NCBI GenBank assembly: GCA_036380875.1
Contig: DASVDX010000022.1
Location: 1-64,000 of the forward strand
DNA: 64,000 bases
Origin: ZC4RG17 sp036380875
GTDB taxonomy: Bacteria > Actinomycetota > Acidimicrobiia > Spongiisociales > ZC4RG35
Reading direction: 5' to 3'
This document shows, piece after piece, positions 57,963 to 64,000 of this stretch (within the stretch, counting starts at the first letter, position 1; each line of letters begins with the position of its first letter). Under the pieces are notes generated by a model that saw nothing but the letters and a program-made list of their open reading frames with translations, did no database searches and was not told the DNA's origin. The translations under genes and the position numbers were made by a program.

Positions 57963-58994
57963 GTGGACAAGAAGATCGCGGTCCTCGGCACGGGAGCCAA
58001 CGGCGCCGGGATAGGCGCCGACATGGTGCGAGCCGGGCTGGACGTCACGTTCATCGAGCAGTGGCCGGCTCACGTCGAGGCCATGCGGGCCGACGGCATC
58101 CGGGTCGTGATGCCCGACGAGACCACGGTGACGCCGGTGAGGGCGATCCACCTGTGTGAGGTGGCGACCTTGCGGGAGAAGTTCGACATCGTGTTCGTGG
58201 TGTTGAAGGCCTACGACACCCGGTGGGGCTGCGAGTTGATCAAACCGGTCCTCGCCGACGACGGTCTCGTCGTCGGCCTGCAGAACGGCATGTCGATCGA
58301 CGACATCGCCGCCGCCGTGTCTCCGCAGCGGACGATCGGCGCCGTGATCGAGATGGCGTCGAACATGTTCGATCCGGGCACGGTCGTGCGGGAGACGCCC
58401 CCGTCGGGATGCTGGTTCACGGTCGGCGCCATCCACCCCGACACGGTGGGACGCGAGGACGAAGTGGTGGAGGTGCTGTCGCACTCGGGGGCGGTCGAGG
58501 TGTCCGAAGACATCCGCTCCTCGAAGTGGATGAAGCTCGTCGCCAACGCTGCCGAGCTCGTCCCGTCGGCCATCCTCAACCTGCCCTTGGCCGATGCCGT
58601 CCAGGTGCCGGGAATGCGCCAGTTCATGGACCGCAACGCGGTGGAGGCAATCGAAACCGCCATCGCCCTCGGCAACCGTCCCATGCCGATCTTCGGCCTG
58701 ACCGAAGTCGGGTTGCCTCCGGCCGAGTATGCCATCCAACTCTTCGACATCGTGCTGGAGCGCTTCTCCACGCCCACGACCAGGACCACCGTCCTCCAGG
58801 ACTGGCTGAAAGGACGTCGAGCCGAGATCCACGAGATCAATGGCCTCGTCGTCAGGGAGAGTGAGCGCCTCGGACGGCAGGCGCCGGCCAATACCCGTAC
58901 GGTCGAGGTCGCCCGGCGGATCGAAGCCGGGGAGATCGAGGCTCACCCCGACAACGTCGCCTTGTTGCTCGCCGACGATCTCGCCGCCGTGTGA
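57963..58994 (+). CDS. Ketopantoate reductase-family (PanE/ApbA) dehydrogenase, copy 2
   Basis: 343 residues from a GTG preceded by GAGGAGGGACA. Motifs match the divergent paralogue nearly position for position: AVLGTGANGAGIGADMVRAG, VFVVLKAYDTRWG, VVGLQNGMSIDDIA, SKWMKLVANAAEL and TTVLQDWLKGRRAEIHEING. The pair probably arose by local inverted duplication and may act on related hydroxy/keto acids or as a heteromer. A much longer in-frame reading to the left crosses the other paralogue and is rejected. Confidence 0.9.
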   Translation: MDKKIAVLGTGANGAGIGADMVRAGLDVTFIEQWPAHVEAMRADGIRVVMPDETTVTPVRAIHLCEVATLREKFDIVFVVLKAYDTRWGCELIKPVLADDGLVVGLQNGMSIDDIAAAVSPQRTIGAVIEMASNMFDPGTVVRETPPSGCWFTVGAIHPDTVGREDEVVEVLSHSGAVEVSEDIRSSKWMKLVANAAELVPSAILNLPLADAVQVPGMRQFMDRNAVEAIETAIALGNRPMPIFGLTEVGLPPAEYAIQLFDIVLERFSTPTTRTTVLQDWLKGRRAEIHEINGLVVRESERLGRQAPANTRTVEVARRIEAGEIEAHPDNVALLLADDLAAV

Positions 58995-59044
58995 AGTCTC
59001 CCGATCCCGCTTGACGACGCGCTCGCCCGTGTGGGAACATCGAT

Positions 59045-59068
59045 TGCAAGCGCCTGCAAAGGTTTGGG
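59045..59068. promoter_or_regulatory. Two overlapping putative LacI-family sites upstream of the second Liv operon
   Basis: TGCAAGCGCCTGCA (59045-59058) is CG-centred and TGCAAAGGTTTGGG (59055-59068) is the same pattern with GG at the centre, 10 bp apart. The leader from here to the binding-protein start is about 110 bp. Confidence 0.5.
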
Positions 59069-59177
59069 CAGACGCCGCCGGCGACGAGGCGGGCCTCTCC
59101 AAGGGGGTCGCGGACGCGTCGGGTTCTCGTGTCTGAAGGGTTCGCCGTCCGGGCGAATGAACAGAGGAGGAACCTTG

Positions 59178-60563
59178 ATGAGAGGCAGAACCGGAACGCT
59201 CGGTGCGACCGGCAATCGTTTACTGGCCAGATGGGCACGACTGCTCGCCGCAGTGACGGCCCTGCTGCTGGTCCTCACCGCGTGTGGGGGAGCCGGCGGC
59301 GGTGACACCACCGCGGCTACGACCGGTGACACCCCAGCCGACACGACCGCCGAGACCACGGCGGAGACGACAGCCGACACGACCGCCGACACCACTGCCG
59401 ATACCACCGCTACGACCGACGGAGGCGAGGCGCCTTCCGGTGACCCGATCAAGATCGGCGGCACTCTCGGCCTGACCGGCATCTACTCCGGTCCGTCCGC
59501 CGGTTACCAGATCGCCTACAACTACTGGGCCGATCAGGTCAACGCCAGCGGCGGCCTCCTGGGTCGTCCGGTCGAGCTGATCATCTACGACGACGAGAGC
59601 ACGCCTCAGGTCGCTCAGCAGCTCTACCAGCGGCTGATCAACGAGGACCAGGTGGATCTCTTGTTCGCTCCCTACACCACCGCCGTCGGCGGCGCGGTGA
59701 TCCCGATCACCGAGCGGGCCGGCAAGCTCGTGGTGAACGCCGGCTTCGTCGGCAAGGAGATCCACATGCAGTCGGAGCTCCTCGTGAGCACCTGGCCGTA
59801 CCAGGACAACGAGTACCCGCGGCCTCTCTTCGAGTTCATCAAGACTCTCCCCGAGGACGAGCGGCCGCAGACCGTTGCCATTGCGACCGCCCAGAACCCG
59901 TTCACACTCGTCGCCCGTGACGGCGTCGACGGTGAAGGCGGCGTGATCAACTACGCCGAGGAAGCCGGGCTCGAGGTGGTCGTCAACGAGGAGTACGACC
60001 AGACCGCCACCGACCTGTCCAGCCTGATCCAGCGGGTCCAGCAGTCGGACGCCGACGTGTTCGTGGCGCTCAGCCTGCCCAACGACGCCGCGCTGATCGC
60101 CAACACCGTCTACCAGGCCGGCTACAACCCGCAGATCTACTGCCAGTGCGGCTCTCAGGTCACCACCCTGCCCAACTGGCCGGACCTGGGGGAGGCCGGG
60201 ATCAACGTGTTCGCCACCACGACGGCCTGGCCGACGCTGGACTACAACGGGCTGGCCGAGTTGACCGACTATCTGCTCGACGAGCTGGGTGTCCCCGTGC
60301 TCCCCGCCTACGCCGCCGCCGGTTACGCCGCCGGCCAGATCATCCAGCAGGCGGTGGAAGGCACGGGCAGCCTCGACTCCCAGGAGTTGCGCGAGTACAT
60401 CGCCAACAACACCTTCGACACCGCCGTCGGCCAGATCAGCTACAACGAGGACGGCACGGTGGCGTTCAACGCCCTGCTGCTCCAGTACCAGGAGGACGGC
60501 AACCAGGTGATCTGGCCCGAGAACGAGGCCACCGGCGAAGCGGTGATGCCGCTGCGTCCGTGA
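59178..60563 (+). CDS. Branched-chain amino acid-type ABC solute-binding lipoprotein
   Basis: 461 residues. The ATG at 59178 follows GAGGAGG by 7 bases. The signal peptide (WARLLAAVTALLLVLTAC) ends in a lipobox, followed by a linker built of six Ala-Asp/Glu-Thr-Thr repeats. The mature type I fold starts PIKIGGTLGLTGIYSGPSAG and has WADQVNASGGLLGRPVELII. YDDESTPQVAQQLYQRL and VINYAEEAGLEVVVNEEYD follow, typical of amide/aromatic-type binders in this family. It opens the operon binding protein-livG-livF-livH-livM. Confidence 0.92.
   Translation: MRGRTGTLGATGNRLLARWARLLAAVTALLLVLTACGGAGGGDTTAATTGDTPADTTAETTAETTADTTADTTADTTATTDGGEAPSGDPIKIGGTLGLTGIYSGPSAGYQIAYNYWADQVNASGGLLGRPVELIIYDDESTPQVAQQLYQRLINEDQVDLLFAPYTTAVGGAVIPITERAGKLVVNAGFVGKEIHMQSELLVSTWPYQDNEYPRPLFEFIKTLPEDERPQTVAIATAQNPFTLVARDGVDGEGGVINYAEEAGLEVVVNEEYDQTATDLSSLIQRVQQSDADVFVALSLPNDAALIANTVYQAGYNPQIYCQCGSQVTTLPNWPDLGEAGINVFATTTAWPTLDYNGLAELTDYLLDELGVPVLPAYAAAGYAAGQIIQQAVEGTGSLDSQELREYIANNTFDTAVGQISYNEDGTVAFNALLLQYQEDGNQVIWPENEATGEAVMPLRP
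59337..59408 (+). repeat. Six tandem 12-bp repeats in the linker of the binding-protein gene
   Basis: Imperfect direct repeats of the type GCCGACACGACC, each coding Ala-Asp/Glu-Thr-Thr. The third-base differences between units show that selection is on the protein. The repeats could still vary in number between strains. Confidence 0.8.
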
Positions 60564-60584
60564 GGGCCGGAAGGTAGCGAGCCG

Positions 60585-61325
60585 ATGGGCCCGGTGATCG
60601 AAGCCGAGAAGCTGGTCAAACGGTTCGGCGGGATGACGGCTGTCGACGAGGCGTCGTTCACCGTCGAAGCGGGTGCGCTTCTCGGAGTCATCGGGCCCAA
60701 CGGCTCCGGCAAGACCACGACGCTCAACATCCTCAACGGGGCGATCCGCCCTGACGACGGCGTCGTGCGCGTCAACGGCAAGGAGATGCAGGGCAAGGCG
60801 AGTACGGCGTTCGTCGGAGCCGGGGTGAGCCGGACCTTCCAGAACCCGCGGGTGTTCACGACGATCACCGCCCTGGAGAACATGCTCGTGCCTGTCCTCC
60901 ACCAAAAGGGCAAGGGAGTGGACTGGCGCGAAAAGGCCTTGGAGCTGCTCGCCTTCGTGGGGCTGGAGGACCACCGCGACACCCCGGCGAGTGAGCTCTC
61001 CGGGGGCCAGCAGAAGCTGCTCGAGTTCGTACGGGCGCTGATGACCGACCCCTCGGTGGTCCTGATGGACGAGCCCTTTGCCGGAGTGCACCCGAGCGTG
61101 AAGGAGCTCATGCGCCAGCGAATCCTCGACCGCAACCGGGAGGGGACGGCGTTCGTGATCGTCAGTCACGAGATCCCCGACCTGACGCGCCTCTGCCCCC
61201 AGATCCTCTGCATGTCGAGTGGCAAGGTCGTCGCCTACGGCCCGCCTTCCGAAGTCACCTCCGACCCGCACGTCATCGAGGCCTACCTGGGCCACGGTCC
61301 GTCCGCCGGGAACGGTTCGTCATGA
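60585..61325 (+). CDS. livG: Branched-chain amino acid-type ABC transporter ATPase LivG
   Basis: 246 residues: Walker A GPNGSGKTTTLNIL, SRTFQNPRVFTTITALENM, signature LSGGQQKLLEFVRAL, Walker B VVLMDEPFAGVHP and VIVSHEIPDLTRL. The ATG follows GGAAGGTAGCG, 21 bp after the binding-protein stop. Unlike the first Liv operon no strong hairpin separates them. It overlaps livF by 4 bp (ATGA). Confidence 0.94.
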   Translation: MGPVIEAEKLVKRFGGMTAVDEASFTVEAGALLGVIGPNGSGKTTTLNILNGAIRPDDGVVRVNGKEMQGKASTAFVGAGVSRTFQNPRVFTTITALENMLVPVLHQKGKGVDWREKALELLAFVGLEDHRDTPASELSGGQQKLLEFVRALMTDPSVVLMDEPFAGVHPSVKELMRQRILDRNREGTAFVIVSHEIPDLTRLCPQILCMSSGKVVAYGPPSEVTSDPHVIEAYLGHGPSAGNGSS

Positions 61326-62068
61326 CCGTCGCCCAGACCGCCACCACCGCCCCCGAGCTGGTGCTCGACGATGTGACCGCCGGCTATTTCGACCACGATA
61401 TCGTGCTCGACGGTGTGTCGATGCGGGTCACGCCCGGCAAGGTCACCGCCGTGCTGGGACCGAATGGGTCGGGGAAGTCGACCTCACTGCGGGTCCTGTC
61501 GGGCTTCCTAGTCCCCCGCCAGGGCGCGGTGCGGCTCGGCGACGAGGACATCACACACCTCTCGCCAGGCGAACGCCTGGCTCGAGGCGTGGCGGTGTTG
61601 CCGCAGGGCCGCTCGGTCTTCCCCCAGCTCACCATCGACGAGAACCTGCGTCTCGGCGCCTGGCAGCTGCGCAAGGACAAGGCTCGCCTCGAGGATGCGG
61701 TCGAGGCGATGCTCGACCGCTACCCGATCCTGCGTCCGATCCGCAGCAAGCCGGCCGGAGCGTTGAGCGGCGGCCAGGCGCGGCTGCTCGAGTTCGCCCG
61801 GACGCTGATCCTCGACCCGAAGGTGCTCCTGATCGATGAGCCCTCCGTGGGGCTCGCCCCGGTTCTCGTCGACGAGGTCTACGAGGAACTCGGCCGCCTC
61901 AAGGAGGAAGGCCGCACCATCCTCCTCGTGGACCAGAACGTGCAGGCTGCGGTGGGCCTCGCCGACTACGTCTACACCCTCGCCTACGGGCGCAACCACC
62001 TGGAGGGCGCTCGTGACCAGTTCGCCGGCGAGCTCGACTCGCTGATCAAACAATGGCTGAGCCTGTGA
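61322..62068 (+). CDS. livF: Branched-chain amino acid-type ABC transporter ATPase LivF
   Basis: 248 residues: Walker A GPNGSGKSTSLRVL, VAVLPQGRSVFPQLTIDENL, signature LSGGQARLLEFARTL, Walker B VLLIDEPSVGLAP and ILLVDQNVQAAVGLAD. The signature has Ala-Arg where LivF usually has Gln-Gln. It is coupled to livG, and livH starts 10 bp after its stop. Confidence 0.94.
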   Translation: MTVAQTATTAPELVLDDVTAGYFDHDIVLDGVSMRVTPGKVTAVLGPNGSGKSTSLRVLSGFLVPRQGAVRLGDEDITHLSPGERLARGVAVLPQGRSVFPQLTIDENLRLGAWQLRKDKARLEDAVEAMLDRYPILRPIRSKPAGALSGGQARLLEFARTLILDPKVLLIDEPSVGLAPVLVDEVYEELGRLKEEGRTILLVDQNVQAAVGLADYVYTLAYGRNHLEGARDQFAGELDSLIKQWLSL

Positions 62069-62078
62069 GGGTGGCCCG

Positions 62079-62957
62079 ATGAGCTGGAGAGAGCTGGCCC
62101 AGGCGCTCATCAACGGATCGCTTCTCGGCGGTGTCTACGGCGGAGTGGCGATGGGCCTCAGCCTGGTCCTCGGCGTCTTGCGGATCATCAACCTGGCTCA
62201 CAGCGCGGTTCTGATCTTCGGGGCGCTCGTCTACTGGGAGCTGGTCAACGGGCTGGGCCTCGACCCCCTCCTGATGATCCTCCCGGTTGCCATCGGCGGC
62301 TATCTGTTCGGTCTCGTCGTCCATCGCGGCCTCACCCAATACCTGGCCCGGGAGAGCGACTCCACGGTGCTGCTCGGGTTCTTCGGCCTGATGGTGGTGA
62401 TCGAGAGCATCGCCATCATGATCTGGACCACCGACACCCGCACGGTGAACATCGGCTACCTCTCCGACGTCCTCCGCTTCGGTGGCATCGGGGTCCCGGT
62501 GGCCCGCATCGTCGCCGCCGTCATCACCGTGGTGGTGCTCGTCGCTCTCCATCTGTTCCTCACCCGCACCCTCACCGGGGCGGCCGTCCGAGGGATGGCG
62601 GAGAACCCGGATGTGGCGACTCTCGTCGGCATCGAGGTGGGGACGCTGTCCCGGCGCATCTTCGCCGTCGGCATCGCCCTGGCGGCCTTCGGCGGGACGG
62701 TGCTGTCCCTCGTCCAGTCCTTCAATCCCCAAGAGCACGTTCGCTGGCTGGCCTGGGCGTTCCTCGTCGTGATCCTCGGTGGCCTCGGCTCGGCGATGCG
62801 CACCCTCGTCGCCGGCGTCTTCGTTGGCATCTTCGAGACCGTCGTCGGCCTCCTCGTCCCGTTCCAGTACACGTACCTGGCTCTCTACGCCCTGCTCGCC
62901 ATCGCCCTCCTCGTCCGCAACGAAGGACTGGGCGCCGTCAGACTGAGGACGATCTGA
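62079..62957 (+). CDS. livH: Branched-chain amino acid-type ABC transporter permease LivH
   Basis: 292 residues, multi-span. LINGSLLGGVYGGVAMGLSL and GVLRIINLAHSAVLIFGAL mark the N-terminal half. RTLTGAAVRGMAENPDVATL and GGLGSAMRTLVAGVFVG mark the C-terminal half. Its TGA shares one base with the livM ATG. Typical length and layout. Confidence 0.93.
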   Translation: MSWRELAQALINGSLLGGVYGGVAMGLSLVLGVLRIINLAHSAVLIFGALVYWELVNGLGLDPLLMILPVAIGGYLFGLVVHRGLTQYLARESDSTVLLGFFGLMVVIESIAIMIWTTDTRTVNIGYLSDVLRFGGIGVPVARIVAAVITVVVLVALHLFLTRTLTGAAVRGMAENPDVATLVGIEVGTLSRRIFAVGIALAAFGGTVLSLVQSFNPQEHVRWLAWAFLVVILGGLGSAMRTLVAGVFVGIFETVVGLLVPFQYTYLALYALLAIALLVRNEGLGAVRLRTI

Positions 62958-64000
62958 TGTCGGCCGAGCCCGAACCGAAAGTGACCGAAGCGCCCGTCGA
63001 AGACATCGCCCTCGCCGGGGCGCGGGCCACCTATCGCGGGAAGAAGTTGCCCGCCTGGGTGATGCCGGTGATCGCCCTCGTGATTCTCGGGGCGCTCGGG
63101 GTGCTCGGTCTCGTCACTGACATGGGCATGCTCACCACCCTCACCAGCGTGCTCTTCTACATGGTGATCGCCCAGGGGTGGAACCTGCTCGGCGGCTACG
63201 GCGGGTACCTCAACTTCGGAGCCGCCATATTCGCCGGCAGCGGCGCTTACGCCGCCGCCTGGCTCTCCAACGAGTTCGGCTGGTCGATGTGGCAGACGTT
63301 CCTGCCCGCAGCGATCGCCGCGGTGCTCGTCTCTCTCGTCCTCGGGTACGCCACGCTGCGCCTCCGCAGCCACTACTTCGCCATCTTCACGATCGTCTTC
63401 ACTTTCCTGGCGATGGTCATCGTCAAGAACACGCCGGCGCTCGGCGGGTCGCTGGGCCTCTACGTTTTCCTCGATACAGATCTCGACGCCCGCGGACTGG
63501 CGCTGCTCTTCTACTACTCGTTGTTCGGGTTCGCGGTCCTCGCCACAGTGGTCGCCTACTTCGTCGACCACTCCAACTTCGGCTATGCCCTGCGGGCCAT
63601 CAGCGAAGACGAACCGGCGGCGCAGGTGCTGGGCGTGAAGACGGTGTCGGTGAAGCTGCGGGCACTCGTCATCGGTGCCGCCTTCGGAGGTGTCGCCGGC
63701 AGTGTCTACGCCTTCCAGACCGGCTACATCGAACCGGCGGGCACATTCAGCCTCGACCTGGCACTCGACATCGTCCTCGTGTGTGTCATCGGCGGGCTCG
63801 CCACGTGGGTGGGGCCGATGATCGGTGCCGTGATCGTCGTGGTCCTCGAGCAGTGGCTGCGGGTGTTCGTTCCCCGGCTCGAATTCTTCGGGGTGGGGGT
63901 TCCGGCGGAGGCCAACCGCCTGGTCCTCGGGATCCTCCTCATCGTGTTCGCCCTCTTCATCCGTCGAGGGATCGTGGGGCTGTTCGTCGAGCGCCGCGGG
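62957..64000 (+). CDS. livM: Branched-chain amino acid-type ABC transporter permease LivM, 3' end outside window
   Basis: Reads open from the ATG at 62957 to the last base, 348 codons. The N-terminal 30 residues are hydrophilic. GWNLLGGYGGYLNFGAAIFA and SNFGYALRAISEDEPAAQVL then GVKTVSVKLRAL are LivM hallmarks, and AFGGVAGSVYAFQTGYIEP and GGLATWVGPMIGAVIVV follow. LivM proteins are about 300-360 residues, so only a short tail should be missing. Confidence 0.92.
   Translation, partial: MSAEPEPKVTEAPVEDIALAGARATYRGKKLPAWVMPVIALVILGALGVLGLVTDMGMLTTLTSVLFYMVIAQGWNLLGGYGGYLNFGAAIFAGSGAYAAAWLSNEFGWSMWQTFLPAAIAAVLVSLVLGYATLRLRSHYFAIFTIVFTFLAMVIVKNTPALGGSLGLYVFLDTDLDARGLALLFYYSLFGFAVLATVVAYFVDHSNFGYALRAISEDEPAAQVLGVKTVSVKLRALVIGAAFGGVAGSVYAFQTGYIEPAGTFSLDLALDIVLVCVIGGLATWVGPMIGAVIVVVLEQWLRVFVPRLEFFGVGVPAEANRLVLGILLIVFALFIRRGIVGLFVERRG

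Noticed and set aside
59337..59408. Short tandem repeats as a possible CRISPR or VNTR element
   Set aside because: The units are 12 bp, contiguous, in frame and encode the lipoprotein linker; there are no spacers.

Overview
The window is GC-rich, densely packed bacterial chromosome with no tRNA, rRNA, insertion sequence, CRISPR array or phage gene that I could find. The organism looks like a high-GC actinobacterium. The supporting signs are an F420-type LLM flavoprotein, many class III cyclases, lipoprotein solute-binding proteins with Thr-rich linkers and a wealth of LacI regulators. An Acidimicrobiia-like lineage fits, but that is inference from style and not a measured phylogeny.

Layout. 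0-5.1 kb: the end of a complex I operon (nuoL-nuoM-nuoN). 5.2-11.7 kb: an amidase, a LacI regulator, and a small catabolic set (aldehyde dehydrogenase, MhpD-like hydratase, family I CoA-transferase). 11.7-17.4 kb: a minus-strand run led by a tiny unknown gene and a cupin-cyclase fusion, then a large LuxR-type ATPase regulator, a haloperoxidase-like hydrolase and an NmrA-like reductase. 17.5-20.0 kb: two more class III cyclases, one with a YHS metal-binding domain.

20.1-34.6 kb is the most unusual part. A plus-strand operon encodes a two-piece ATP-dependent phosphotransferase (His-domain subunit and ATP-grasp subunit on separate genes, like phenylphosphate synthase), a GntR regulator and a three-subunit molybdenum hydroxylase. 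It converges on a minus-strand operon for a PHP phosphoesterase, a metallo-beta-lactamase-fold hydrolase and an SDR. The two outer promoters carry the same 12-bp sequence, containing a perfect 11-bp palindrome. A sugar-type (ribose-like) ABC importer lies next to it on the minus strand. I read this as one catabolic locus of unknown substrate that uses phosphorylation, hydroxylation and dephosphorylation.

34.9-43.6 kb: a plus-strand locus with an LLM flavoprotein, a NitT/TauT-type ABC importer, an SDR, an enoyl-CoA hydratase homologue, an altered shikimate dehydrogenase homologue, an alanine racemase homologue and a DUF993 protein, several of them translationally coupled. 43.6-45.8 kb: a TauE/SafE exporter and a LacI regulator. 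45.8-54.9 kb: a Liv-type ABC importer, its LacI regulator, and a HIBADH-like dehydrogenase, aldehyde dehydrogenase and Rid protein. 55-59 kb: another LacI regulator, an SDR homologue lacking its catalytic Tyr and Lys, and two divergent ketopantoate-reductase paralogues. 59.2-64 kb: a second Liv importer with the same gene order, whose last gene runs off the window.

Nearly every catabolic or transport operon from 7.8 to 59.1 kb is preceded by a 14-bp CG-centred pseudo-palindrome of the LacI type, such as GGAAAACGTTTGCC. The window therefore reads as a scavenging island of parallel, LacI-controlled uptake-and-oxidation modules attached to core respiration genes.
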